Positions 50,601-59,261 of a DNA stretch of 64,000 bases are shown piece after piece. Source of the DNA: Amborella trichopoda. Its lineage: Eukaryota > Streptophyta > Magnoliopsida > Amborellales > Amborellaceae. The notes below the pieces were generated by a model, which worked only from the letters and a program-made list of their open reading frames with translations, did no database searches and was not told the origin of the DNA. Each line of letters starts with the position of its first letter. The stretch's first letter is position 1. A program made the translations under genes and the position numbers. The stretch spans positions 2,590,748 through 2,654,747 of the forward strand of contig NW_006494916.1 in the NCBI RefSeq assembly GCF_000471905.2. Direction: 5' to 3'.

Positions 50601-53600
50601 GGCCACTGCAAAGAACATCCTCGACTTTTTCAATCCCTCCATAACAAAAGGCTAGCACACCCTTCATCTGATTTGGATGCACTTTCCTTCTTAGATGGAC
50701 CTAAACCACTTTTACCCCATCTTTGACAAAGGAATTAGTGTTTGTAAATCCATCATGTATGATACGTCTATCATACTGCCATGGTCTACCCAATAATAAA
50801 TGGCATGCATCCATTGGCACAACATCGCCCCATACCTCATCTTTACAATGCTTTCTAATAGAAAAAGAGACTAGACAACGATTAGAAACTGTTGCCTCAT
50901 TTCTCGCTTTGAATCAAGCTATCTTGTATGGTTTTGGATGGCTCTCTGTCTTCAACTTCAACTTCAATATTTTCACAGCTGCCCCCATCAATAATAAGAT
51001 TGCAAACCGTCCTGTAGGATGTGCATTGAGTGTGGAAAATATTAGTGCGCAACCAATCTGCCATATTTATTACCTTGGGTGTCATCATGCTGTGTCAGAT
51101 CACCAAATCCTCCCCATGGTCATTAAAGGTTACTTTAAGATCTTCTCCCTCATGCTCTTCATTATAAACAAGGTCCCCGTCAAAAGATAGTTTGTTGTCC
51201 TCCTCGAAAAAATCCTTATCAACGGCCACAAATTTTCGATTCGAGCACTGAGAAGAGACATGACCAATCCCTGAATTTTATGATTCTATTGTTTGGGCGA
51301 TTAGAACTAGCCCCAACACCCGCAGTTTCCTGCTGTTTGGACGGACCAGCAGGCCATGAGGACTGTCCATCCACTAAATTTCCACCTTTTCCCTTAAATT
51401 CACTTCCACGACCACTTGAGCTACCTTGGCCCGAAGCCCTCCTTGATGATGACATTTTCATAATTTCTGAAATTTGAAAGGGCGTGGCCCAGGATCCAGC
51501 CCCATATGTGTGCCACCCATGAGTGGGACGTGGGCCATTGTGGGGACCACTTATTCTCTCTTGGGTGGCACACCCTCTTTCTTTTACTTATGTGATATTT
51601 TTTTTGTTAAATGTTATTTTAGGAGGATCTTATAAATATTAAAATATTGTTTTAATTAGGAGTTTGGTTTGACTAAAATTCTAATTATTTTGACTTCCTA
51701 CAGTGTTTGGAAATATATTAGGAAGTTTTGGATTGGTTATAATTCTAATTTAAATAGAAATTGAACTTGGGTCAAATTACAAGAGGATAAGGTTCCTAAT
51801 AATCCTCCCAAAGTCATGATGGCTAATTTGTGGAATGGATGGCTCAGATTTGTTCTCTCTCACCCCACAGATTTTTCACGTTCCTATTGGTCAAGTTGTG
51901 TCATTGGATAGGCAATACCTAAGGACAGAATCCTAATCCAAATAGGAGAAGAAATTCTATTTAAACACCATTGAGCCCCTCTCTCTCAAGACATATTTCT
52001 CCCTCCTCCATGCACCAAGTCTTTCTCTCTCTCTCTCCCTCTCACTCTCTCTCTTTAAAAATTCATTTTTCTCTCTCCCCCCTTTCAAAAAGGGTCATCC
52101 ACCCAAAATTTGACAAGACAAGGGTAGCACATTGAGACCCTAAGTATGGTCTTGTTGTTTGGAGAAGAAGAAGGGGTATGTGTAGCCATAGGAGGATTCT
52201 ACTCCTTCAATAAAACAGGACTATGTGAACTAGCATAGTTTATGTAGTTTATTTTTTTTTTTGCGATACAAGCTAAAACACTTACATATGTTCAAGTATT
52301 ACAATTGAAACTCAAATAAATATAAAGAAAACAAAAATAAATTCACACTTGTTACCACTTTCAAAAACTCTTTATTACATAATGAAGAGTACATCAATTG
52401 AGACTGGGAGCAAGAAAACACAAGAAAGCATAAAACATGACAATGTGCCAAAAGATTACCTCTACTGGACTTTGCACCCCCACATCGCGTCTCCTCCACC
52501 AATGGCACACACGATCTAGGTCTTTCTTGAATCTCCTCAAATGGGAAGTTATGCCAAACCCTTTATTTAGTAATCAAGAGCAAGCATACACAAGATGGGG
52601 TCTCTCTTCTTCTCGGACTATGTGGGTGTGCCCCCTTCTATATATCAAGACCTATGGGCATGCCCCTTTCTATTTTCTTAGAGGTTATGTGAGAGTGAAG
52701 AGTAGAGGGAGGGTGGTGTGCCACCTATAAGGGGGAGAGAGAGAGAGACTTAAGGTGTATGAGATGACCCCCATTTGAGATGTTATATAGAAGTGAGGCT
52801 AGGGTTAGGGTTTTGGGGTTTGACCATCCTTATGAGATTCTGTCTCGACCATTTATCATAGGTGACCTATGCGATGAAAGATCTCAGTCATGCAATCCAT
52901 ATATCAACCATCATGATCTAATAGAAGGTGCTAGAGCCTTATCCCTCAATTTCCTTGACGTAATCCCATCAAATATTTAGTATAGAAAAACTATTATGTA
53001 TTTCCTTTTATTTTCAATCAATTTCTACACGTTCTCCTTTTGAAATCAATAGGCGTCTTTTACAAAACCTTCCATTTCTCTTTCAAATCAATTTGCATGG
53101 CTTATCACATAATCCACAATATTTGGAAAGGGAGAAAAGTGGGGCGTCGCACTCTATGGAGACATAGTGGGCTCCACACCCCAATCAAGGTGGACCTAAA
53201 CAGGTCGGTCGTAATGTATTATGGTCCCCCCATGATTATTAAGTACTTTTAGAACTTTATAAAATGATTTTTAGAATATTTGATATTTTTATTTCCTATA
53301 AATATTCAAATACCTGAAAATTCAATTTTAGCTTATTTATAAATCAATTTTGCTAATATACAATATTCAAAGACTTCTAAAAATTTATTTTGATTTTTAA
53401 AAATAATTTAAAACAAGATTAATTATTTCTAAATTAATTTTATGGTAATCAGATCAACTTGATTAAGGAAAATGTGAAAACACTGAGGCACTCCATCTTT
53501 ACTAATGACTATATGTCACACTTACTTTCTCAAACTAACCTAGTAGTTCCCATGACCCACAGTCCATCACAGGGGTGAAGAGCCAAAATCGGACAAACAT

Positions 53601-56600
53601 ATCTAAAAAAGAGTTTGTTTTCTAATTTTATTATGCATGTCTGGACCAGCCCATCTAGTTTGGACTAGTCGAACCGGCTCTTCCAACAATCAGAATGACT
53701 ATACCCCACTTCAATATCAATTCAAGGTCTACACCTATTGATTACCTTCAGTCAACTATGTGGACACCAGTTCCTGGTCTGAATGGTTACAATAATTGAT
53801 CCAATCTAGTTATAATCTCTTTGATAAATATTTTTGAAATATTACTCTGTTTCCTTCATCCAACTTTCCCATATTTTCTGTTTTTACCTATACTTTCCCT
53901 TTTTCATAGTTGTTGGAGGCGGGAGCGGGATCGGTTCGGGATTCACCAAACCGCCCTATAGTGGAAGCTCCCTGAGGTTAGGATCGACGTCTGTATAATA
54001 AACAAGACAAGGAGCAAGATCCTTACATTTATTAGGAGCGAGATTCGATTTCAATGGGTTCGATGTTTTGACTAGCAGGAATCTGAGTTCCACTAGACAA
54101 AACAATGGATTTATTTATTTTTGCATGAATAACGGATTGATTATGTATCTCTATAAGTCGGTCATTATTATAACCAATCAATCTTCAAGCCATGATACAA
54201 CTTTGGCATGCACCATTCTCTCTGAGTCCCCGGCAACCTAGAATCCTACCATCCAAGAGTCATCTTCTTCGAATGTAGTCTCCTTTGCTTCTATTATTTG
54301 TTAAAGGCTGGCACTCCGAAGGGGCAAGAGGACAAGATGAACTTCTATCTCTCTCTCTCTCTTTGACTATTGTAAAAGAAGCTTTTTAAAGCTTGAAATG
54401 AAACCATATAGTCTCATCTCACAATTGTAATCAAATTTAAGACTCTAAAACAATAGGACATCGTAAATATAAGATTTTAAATGAAATAGGTATTCTTACA
54501 ACTAAGAGGGATGGCTTACACAATAGGACTTAATAAAACAGTGGGTCACTCTAGACAATGCCTAGTTTAAATTAAGAATCTAAAATAATGGAGCTTCATG
54601 CTATGCGAAAAAGGATGGGATTTTAATATCATGCAACTTATGATTCTTAAATAATGGGAACTTTGGACAATGGCAATCTCTAACCTAGTATCATCCGTTA
54701 ATGCAAGTAAAACCCACAAACATGGAACCGAAGATTTTAATGTACCAAAACGTTGGACCATAGTTGATGGGAGCGGGTATCTATTTCGAAATGGAACTGG
54801 ATTCCACTGATGGATGAAACGGTCCCCTTTTTTTTGGAGCGAGATTCTAAAATCGAAATAATGGGGTCCCTATAAGATCCCTTGCAGGAACTGTGGGATC
54901 GATGTTCCGGAGCGGGATTGTCACCCTACTACCCACATGGTTCCCTTAACTATGCCCTTTTTTCTATTTTTCCATTTAACTTGACTACCTGTAATCTCTA
55001 AACTAATCATTGCAGCTGCCATTTAAATCTCTTATTTTGGATGCTGATCTAGCTTCTAAATCTGTTCTAAGGTCTTTAGTAACGTCTCCTATTGGGAAGT
55101 GAACAAAGTTTTTCGTGAGTTTTAGGTTAGTGGAAAATCCAACAATCTTGCATGAGCAAAAATGGTTGCCAAGTCTACTATTTTAAAGAGATTAAAGCAG
55201 TGTAATTCCCCTTGAGCTAATCCAAAATTTGTCATATGGCTCTTAATCACCTTACAATAACTGAGCCTATTCTTCTGCCTTACTTGATTTACTAGGCTGA
55301 CTGAGCTTATATAGCACAGCCCAGGAATAACTAAATCATCAGGTAAGCTAAGCTATGGAAAGCAGCCTCTCTTAGAGCTTATTATAGGTTGCCAAATGAC
55401 TGATGCAGCACATCTAGCGACCAAGATACTGTTGAACTGTAGGTTGTAGCATATAGCCAAAACCCAATATGCCATATAGTCATAACATCCAAAGACAGAG
55501 TACTTCACAAGCACATAACATCCAAACTCCAAAGACTGATACTCCATGACATGTAAAATAAAATACTATTATCAACCAAACATCAAAAGAAAATTTGGTT
55601 TCTAGGTTTTAGTCTCCGTGTCCCTTATATTCCTCAATTACTTGGTGAACCTTCGCCAAAAATTCTTCAAAATGACGCACAAGACAAACTTGAATGGTTG
55701 CCCAAAGAATCCCTACATTTTATCGAATTATTTGGATTCGATAACAGGTTTTGATTTGCAATTTCTACGATTTAATCCCTTTAAAACCATGAAAAAATGG
55801 TTCTAAGGGGGTATACACATCCACCTCTAGGGAGGGGGAATGACGAAATACACCTGTTGTAGGCAAATTTCCTCCCACAAGCAGCCACCGGCATATGCGG
55901 GTGCATAAGACATTATGTGATGTGCTCACATATGCAGTCGATGCAACAATTATGTGAACGTATTAAGAAATCCCGCATATGCAAGTGATTGTCGAGCGCC
56001 CATGGGTGCATCTGCTTTGATGCAGCCATAATGTGTTACGTGGCCGCATTTTATATCTTTGATAATAGATATCCTAGAATTCATTCTTGCCTTCCTTTCA
56101 TAGATTACTGGACATCCAATACAATGAATATCCATGCATGTATCTTTCTCTTCTCTCCTTAGCGATCCATAACTATCATTTGTTTGCCTCTTTTTTGGCA
56201 GCCTATACATTTTTTGTTTTTGATAGGCATTGAGCCGCACTATTTGTTGTCCTCCCCTCCCGTTTCTGGCCTTGAAAGCACTTTATCAGTAACTAAGCTA
56301 TTTTTTAGTTTTTTTGTTGTCCCAATGCGTTAAGTTGTTGGCTATGGCATTCTTGTACAAACCTACATCTGAGCAACAAGCCTCTTTTCGCAGCTGCCAA
56401 TTTCTAAGCTGGTTGGCTACTCTTCCCATGATGCTTGTTCTGTTTCTGCTAGGGCCACCAGATAATTTAGAAGGTATGGTGTGCATTGGAGACGTGGGGT
56501 GGGATTGCAGTTGTGGCCTACCAGTGAACTTTGTTTCCTAAGATGTGCTTCTGTTGGTATTATTGTTAGTTTATGCAAACTCTCACACACTTGGATGCAT

Positions 56601-59021
56601 CCTGACATAAGAAATATCTGATTGAAACTATTCAAAATAGGTGTCAATTTTCACTGCATGCCTATTTATAGGTAGCACTGTGGCCTTCTGTCTCTTTCTG
56701 TTTAAATCTGGGATTTTTGGAATAATGATTTTGGGTTTCCTTAACCGATGTTGCAAAAATCCTAAGAAAATCAGCCCTGTGAAAAAGGTTAACCTTTAAA
56801 GAATGCTACACTTGAGTATTGCCCTAATGCTTGTGGTATAGCAAATCTCAGAGCATAAGAGCGTGCACTAAATAACTATTTGAAGTTTCAAAGAAGACAA
56901 GGTTTTTAAAACATTAAATAAAATGGTAAAGATCTCTAATAAAGTGGAAAACCTTAGGGGACGTAGGAGAAGTCAAAGCATTGAAAAGAAGAGTTGACAA
57001 ACCTGATGTATAAATGCACAGGACACAAAGTCAAACACACTTGAAATCTAAGATGCCCTGATACAGATACGGATATGGGGATGGATATGGAGAGGGCGGG
57101 CTGCATTGCTCAAAATCAGGACATCAGTACTGATACTTGCATCCTATCTGGCACATTGATGAATATACATAATGCCTTGTATAATACATAATCTTACGCA
57201 TCCAACAAATTGATGCGTGCATATACCATATCATGATACATGACTGAAGTTATATCATTTTATATTTACAAGTATACTAGGAGCATCTGCTAACAGTATC
57301 AATGTTGACACCGTTACATTAAGCCTATGCAAGTATCCATCATAGCTCGAAATCATTTTAAAGGCATTCATTTATTTGGTCTTAAACACTTCAAAGCCTT
57401 GACACTCTTAAATTAGGCTTGGTGCATTTGGGAAAAAAGATTGTAGCAGGTGTTCCAGGCAAAGAAATGGATGATCAGGGGATCTGGGCACTTGATGTGG
57501 CAAGTGTGGATAGCGTTCTGTCCACAATAGTGTTAATGGTTGTTCCCAACTTCTAGAGACCGCCAATGACTGCTCTTTCTCCAGGCCTCGGAACTAGTAC
57601 TGTTTTCTTGTTGTTTAGCATAGTAGAAGTTTTATTTGCCTAAACCAGTATTTCAAAAATTGGAATTGGGCCCCGACTTGCCAGGGTCCGATTCCAATTT
57701 GACCCATCCAACTCCCAAGTCAGACAGGGCTATATTTAACAAAGAAATTAAAACAGAAGCCAAAAATTGGAGAATTGGGGTGATTCCAGTGTTCCTGGAA
57801 CCGGAATTGCCTAGCTGACAATCCTGACCCAATAAGGCAATTCGACTTTCAATCGCTGACCCAAACAACTAAAATTGACCAAAATTTTGCTGCCACAATT
57901 TTTTAGCACAATTTTAGAATCAAACAATCCTAAAGTCACTGAGATACATCTTGCTATGTACTGATTAGTGAGCTCAAAACATCCTTTGGCTTCCATAAAC
58001 AGACTTTGGAAACTGAATATACTTTAAAAAGCTCAGTCAAAGACATAAGCCTACACCATATTTCATGATATTTTATAAAATTTATGTCTTACAGTCAAAG
58101 AATTGTTTCATTCAAGAATTACATTACATAATTTATCATTTCAAGGAAGGAAAAGTCATAACAAGTTTTCTGTGGGTGAACCTGTGGAAGGATCATTGAA
58201 GGATGCCCTAGCAGATAGACTGGCGTACACATGGAGAGAATTCAGTGCTGCGAGGCCAAGTTGTTCCCGTGCCTGGAGTCCTGCTGGAGGCTGCACCCAC
58301 CTTACTAAACATCAGAAAAATACTTTAAATTCTGGATCTCATCATCCTGTGTGGGGCAACTTCAAATATTTTTAAACTTTTTTGCATATTTTTATGACGT
58401 TGTACCTTTCGTTTTTGCCCAGTTTGGTCTCTGTTATTCCTTGTTTCTGACAACCTTGGTTTATGAATCCACATTCTTTGAGTATTTGGCTTCTTAGTGC
58501 ACAATTATTTTTTTAATCAAATATATTTGCCGAGCTTATATCATGATTCAAGATGCCCTTCCACATTCCATTTGATGTGATCTTATGATAGTCCAGCTTA
58601 CCCCATAGTCCTTATTGGATCCTTATTTGTTGTAGTGTGGGCATGGTAGTACGGATGATGAGCTTAGCCCCACTTGTTTATCATCACTTGGTGGTATACA
58701 AATACAGGGGGTCGGTGCTGGACTTTGGCACACAGTTTGTATTTCTGTGGATGGTGCTGTATATGCTTTTGGAGGGAATCAATTCGGTCAACTTGGAACA
58801 GGGGATGATCAAGCAGTGGTAGGATTTATTGATTTACGAGCATTTATTGGTATTTGTGTCTACAATATTGTTTCGTGATGATATAACCAAATTGGACTAT
58901 TCTTGATGAGTTTGAATACTCTAACTGCAGACTCTCCCGAAGCTTTTAGAGGCACCTAGTATAGAGCACAAGCATGCTAAAATTGTTTCTTGTGGTGCCC
59001 GTCACAGTGCCATAATAACAG
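15820..59021 (+). CDS. TCF1: RCC1-repeat protein, TCF1-like (nine of its exons; 3' end outside window)
   Basis: Spliced gene read from exons with consensus GT/AG borders and consistent phase: 15820-15991, 19243-19316, 19456-19540, 19661-19951, 20093-20251, 20435-20674, 26102-26145, 58636-58818, 58931-59021 (1339 nt, 446 codons). The product opens with [19 protein letters not shown] and shows serial RCC1 repeats ending in marks such as [40 protein letters not shown] and [10 protein letters not shown], each followed by a W- or F-G-x-x-x-x-G-Q-L/V-G turn ([30 protein letters not shown]). RCC1 repeats form a beta-propeller. A low-complexity Ser/Thr insert with a basic patch (AKRRRL) lies between repeats. 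From memory it matches the Arabidopsis At3g55580/TCF1 type, a nuclear RCC1 protein linked to cold response, rather than UVR8 itself. That assignment was not checked by search. The final repeat and stop are not in the window. Confidence 0.9.
15992..19242 (+). other. intron 1 of the RCC1 gene (3.25 kb)
   Basis: Bounded by the exon 1 donor and exon 2 acceptor. It contains a 16-base G run at 16747-16762 and no recognisable element or ORF. Confidence 0.8.
19243..19316 (+). CDS. TCF1: RCC1 gene exon 2
   Basis: Acceptor GATCAG at 19237-19242, donor GAG|GTGGAA. It encodes [19 protein letters not shown], the start of an RCC1 repeat, after a 3.25-kb first intron. Confidence 0.9.
19456..19540 (+). CDS. 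TCF1: RCC1 gene exon 3
   Basis: Acceptor TTCTTCAG, donor ACAG|GTGCTT. It encodes TPEPFPLP followed by [12 protein letters not shown], the end of an RCC1 repeat. The preceding intron is 139 bp. Confidence 0.92.
19661..19951 (+). CDS. TCF1: RCC1 gene exon 4
   Basis: Acceptor AAACCTAG, donor GAAG|GTATGA. It encodes [17 protein letters not shown] and then a Ser/Thr/Asp-rich, low-complexity stretch of about 75 residues ([18 protein letters not shown]) that interrupts the propeller repeats and is probably a disordered loop. Confidence 0.92.
20093..20251 (+). CDS. TCF1: RCC1 gene exon 5
   Basis: Acceptor CAATGAAG, donor TCAG|GTAGAT. It encodes [17 protein letters not shown], a basic patch that could act as a nuclear localisation signal (inference), then [20 protein letters not shown], the close of an RCC1 repeat. 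Confidence 0.92.
20435..20674 (+). CDS. TCF1: RCC1 gene exon 6
   Basis: Acceptor AGTTTCAG, donor ACAG|GTTAGA. It encodes [19 protein letters not shown] and, after a linker, [15 protein letters not shown]. This is the largest complete RCC1 repeat in the gene. Confidence 0.94.
23540..23830 (-). pseudogene. hAT-type transposase relic
   Basis: On the - strand, in changing frames, the segment gives FWNGLV, then [15 protein letters not shown], then [13 protein letters not shown], then [20 protein letters not shown]. In order these resemble the plant hAT transposase block with a PLV/IKVLR.VD motif, an AM..AKE.I motif and an I.D.RW..QLH.PLHAA motif. Only about 100 residues of it remain, with frame changes and a stop, and no BED finger, dimerisation domain or terminal repeats were found. 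Old fragment inside host intron 6. Confidence 0.7.
24752..25378. repeat. 627-bp palindrome containing two inverted RTE-LINE tails
   Basis: The left arm (from TATTTTAATTTGTCCTTAAA) and right arm (ending at its reverse complement near 25378) pair over about 300 bases each, at roughly 85% identity by eye, closing on a short loop near 25060. Toward the centre each arm carries the words CCAATTAGTTGGG or AATAATTGGGGTCCGC and a (TGA/TCA)n run, the 3' tail of RTE-type LINEs seen again at 59262-59500. It could be a foldback element or an inverted duplication of a host segment holding one RTE tail. Confidence 0.8.
26102..26145 (+). CDS. TCF1: RCC1 gene exon 7 (44-bp microexon between giant introns)
   Basis: Acceptor CATTGTAG, donor GGCAG|GTGAAT. 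It encodes [15 protein letters not shown], the start of an RCC1 repeat completed by exon 8. Phase changes from 1 to 0 as required. It is flanked by introns of 5.4 kb and 32.5 kb. The exon is called on exact fit to the family and to both splice phases. Confidence 0.88.
26701..27040. repeat. 170-bp perfect tandem duplication
   Basis: 26701-26870 and 26871-27040 are the same 170 bases, starting TATTTATATAAAAGATAAGG; I saw no mismatch except at the final base. Either very recent or an assembly duplication. Confidence 0.95.
27073..27152. repeat. 29-bp minisatellite, nearly three copies
   Basis: The unit beginning CTTTGCATGAGTTTCTTGAA starts at 27073, 27102 and 27131. Confidence 0.95.
27640..30290 (+). 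pseudogene. LINE ORF1 remnant, proline-rich
   Basis: The N-terminal part near 27960-28140 reads [18 protein letters not shown] (across a frame change) and [15 protein letters not shown], resembling the DUF4283-type domain of plant LINE ORF1 proteins. From about 28280 to 29990 the sequence is extremely C-rich and G-poor, encoding Pro/Ser/Leu-rich low-complexity protein. It ends near 30290, just ahead of ORF2. No intact zinc knuckle was seen. Several frame changes. Confidence 0.7.
30322..34340 (+). pseudogene. LINE ORF2 (endonuclease-RT-RNase H) pseudogene
   Basis: ATG 30322 begins [12 protein letters not shown], the AP-endonuclease start, followed by LALIETKQP. The RT shows NGTPKGFF, then [19 protein letters not shown] near 32.17 kb, and the active site [10 protein letters not shown] at 32301 onward, with [13 protein letters not shown] and [11 protein letters not shown] after it. 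The zinc-finger region is at 33420-33600 ([18 protein letters not shown], a CxxC-H-H/C pattern). RNase H starts near 33940 ([14 protein letters not shown]), with [10 protein letters not shown] near 34300. In-frame stops (for example the codon after NVRGLG) and frame changes show it is dead, though the catalytic YADD remains. Confidence 0.94.
34441..34545 (+). repeat. 56-bp tandem duplication in the LINE 3' UTR
   Basis: TTGTAATCGAGCAAGTCTAT at 34453 recurs with one change at 34509, continuing through AAGCCCCAATTTTTT. It lies between the RNase H end and the A tail. Confidence 0.9.
34676..36727. other. intron 7 DNA without recognised elements
   Basis: AT-rich, only short open frames, no motif recognised. 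Confidence 0.5.
36728..36830. repeat. (GA)n microsatellite
   Basis: About 100 bases of GA/GGGA repeats, immediately before anomalous sequence and the second gap. Confidence 0.95.
36831..37055. other. probable 454 flow-order sequencing noise flanking a 20-N gap
   Basis: On both sides of the 20 N (36937-36956) the bases advance in the cyclic order T-A-C-G with varying run lengths for about 100 bases each (TAGTAGTACGTACGTACG; TTAAACGTTTAACGTTAACG; after the gap TAAACGTTAAACGTAAACG). This is the nucleotide flow order of 454 pyrosequencing, and the reverse complement has the same cycle. It should not be read as biology. Confidence 0.85.
36937..36956. other. assembly gap (20 N)
   Basis: Unresolved bases; the length is likely nominal. 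Confidence 1.
37716..38881 (+). mobile_element. Ty1/copia relic (gag and start of protease)
   Basis: Fossil LTR retrotransposon on the + strand. A TTGGTATGAG word near 37716 resembles a tRNA-Met primer-binding site. Gag-like text follows ([11 protein letters not shown] near 37.83 kb; ALGMWEELY near 38.17 kb), then a glycine/arginine-rich zinc-knuckle region (38.42-38.60 kb) and the start of an aspartic protease of the PWI-D-GA type near 38.82 kb. The rest of pol is absent. It stops where the gypsy LTR begins. Broken, with multiple breaks, and old. Confidence 0.8.
38882..39254 (-). repeat. 3' LTR of the gypsy relic (probable)
   Basis: Bounded on the - strand by TGATGATGGC and a CATCA end, and preceded by a purine tract (GGGGAGAA) that fits a polypurine tract. 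About 373 bp. The matching 5' LTR was not found, so the limits rest on these signals only. Confidence 0.5.
40920..41760. repeat. array of GCGCAACTT/AAGTTGCGC near-palindromes, left LTR
   Basis: The words GCGCAACTT, AAGTTGCGCC and variants (GTGCAATTT, AAGTTGCAC, AAAGTGGCGCCCTGA) occur more than fifteen times at irregular 20-60-bp spacing; toward the inner side the unit becomes GAGGTGCCATTCAAAGTGGC. The mirror block is at about 47500-48290. Confidence 0.85.
42011..42275. repeat. three 92-96-bp tandem units in the left LTR
   Basis: Units start at 42011, 42107 and 42199 with TGGTGACCAA or TGATGACCAA and share TTATGACG and CATCAAGACTTT. The mirror set lies at about 47036-47290. Confidence 0.85.
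42840..44430 (+). pseudogene. plant mobile domain gene, left arm copy
   Basis: Cargo gene of the palindromic element. The longest open part (42840-43400) encodes [40 protein letters not shown] and [10 protein letters not shown], the pattern of the plant mobile domain (the 'aminotransferase-like' PMD family), known from the host MAIN/MAIL1 proteins and from transposons. Further blocks to 44430 give [19 protein letters not shown]-like text and a lysine/glutamate-rich coiled-coil-like end. It is antisense to the adjacent LTR. Part of a fossil; several breaks; function unknown. Confidence 0.8.
44490..44664. repeat. (TTA)n microsatellite near the palindrome centre
   Basis: About 170 bases of ATT/TTA repeats in the left arm. 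The matching place in the right arm (44807-44828) has only a short (TA)n run, so the arms differ here by expansion. Confidence 0.95.
44860..46540 (-). pseudogene. plant mobile domain gene, right arm copy
   Basis: Mirror copy on the - strand. 46530-46249 encodes [20 protein letters not shown] and [10 protein letters not shown], and 46101-45886 encodes [19 protein letters not shown] and [13 protein letters not shown]; the left arm has the same blocks with about 80-85% identical residues. The end (about 45120-44920) repeats the Lys/Glu-rich tail. Part of a fossil; several breaks. Confidence 0.8.
46761..48930 (+). repeat. right LTR-like arm end (2.2 kb)
   Basis: Begins TGTGACTTCTG after AAATAAAGGAGG (a likely polypurine tract at 46749-46760) and ends GGGGCACTGCA at 48930. 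It carries the TATA-like CTATAAATAG at 48303-48312 on the + strand, facing outward, and mirror copies of the near-palindromic word array and the tandem units. Confidence 0.75.
51483..53260. other. unassigned repeat DNA, partly LTR-like
   Basis: The gypsy gag ends abruptly at about 51482, and unrelated sequence follows starting GGGCGTGGCCCAGG. A TATA-like CTATTTAAACACC near 51957 and AATAAAAC near 52210 would suit an LTR on the + strand, but no matching partner, primer site or coding region was found. From 52260 on, only short open frames. Confidence 0.3.
53261..58127. other. intron 7 DNA without assigned genes
   Basis: AT-rich, many short frames. 53920-54940 has GCGGGAGCGGGATCGG-like words at one side and GTTCCGGAGCGGGATTG at the other, suggesting a degraded transposon whose ends could not be matched. 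Nothing further is supported. Confidence 0.4.
58128..58330 (+). pseudogene. decayed 18S rRNA 3' end plus start of ITS1
   Basis: The stretch from TTATCATTTCAAGGAAGG through AAGTCATAACAAG and GGTGAACCTGTGGAAGGATC, ending ATTG at 58198, is the universal 3' end of plant 18S rRNA with a few changes. Several fall at CpG (CGTAAC to CATAAC, CTGCGG to CTGTGG), the pattern left by methyl-C deamination. The following bases (GATGCCCTAGCAGATAGAC, then GCGTACACATG) resemble the opening of angiosperm ITS1. About 300 bp before exon 8. Not a functional rRNA. Confidence 0.85.
58636..58818 (+). CDS. TCF1: RCC1 gene exon 8
   Basis: Acceptor GTTGTAG, donor GCAGTG|GTAGGA. It encodes [27 protein letters not shown] and [20 protein letters not shown] in one frame, continuing the repeat begun in exon 7. 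Confidence 0.93.
58931..59021 (+). CDS. TCF1: RCC1 gene exon 9
   Basis: Acceptor CTAACTGCAG, donor ACAG|GTAAGT. It encodes [13 protein letters not shown] and [14 protein letters not shown]. The phase-1 end requires at least one more coding exon (expected F/W-C-W-G-W-N type repeat), which I did not find before 64000. Confidence 0.92.
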
Positions 59022-59261
59022 GTAAGTTTTGTATTCATTATCATTGCAATTAAATATGAAACGTATGCATGTTGATTTTATGCAATTTTCTGAAAATGCA
59101 GCTGTAAGCAAAAATAGAAAAGAATAAAAAGTAAAAATAACATGCAATTGTATAAACTCTTTCGATGATCAATAAAATTGAAGTCCTCTGAAACTTCAGA
59201 AGAATCAGGAATGTATCAGGAGGTTATGTTATCCTTTTAAGGATATTTCAAATCATCAACA

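Larger units (their letters stand above)
38882..51482 (-). mobile_element. Ty3/gypsy relic, interrupted by the 8.7-kb palindromic element
   Basis: Fossil on the - strand. From 3' to 5' in window order it has a 3' LTR (38882-39254), integrase C-terminal region and core (39266-40102, with [10 protein letters not shown]), the inserted element (40238-48930), integrase N-terminal region (about 48936-49240), RNase H (49364-49633, [15 protein letters not shown]), RT (49999-50199, [22 protein letters not shown]), protease region (50.9-51.1 kb) and the end of gag (51219-51480). The 5' part of gag and the 5' LTR are missing. Broken, with many breaks. Integrase and RT style suggest a chromovirus-like lineage, not certain. 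Confidence 0.9.
26146..58635 (+). other. intron 7 of the RCC1 gene (about 32.5 kb)
   Basis: Bounded by the exon 7 donor and exon 8 acceptor. It holds a full-length-scale LINE, a copia relic, a gypsy relic with an inserted 8.7-kb palindromic element, unassigned repeats and an rDNA fossil. No other host exon was seen on the + strand. Confidence 0.85.

Noticed and set aside
53920-54940. Possible hAT or other DNA transposon with GCGGGAGCGGG-like ends
   Set aside because: The two ends do not pair well and no duplication of flanks was seen.
57060-57130. Repeated GATACGGATATGG-like words
   Set aside because: Too short and irregular to call a satellite; common in plant intergenic DNA.
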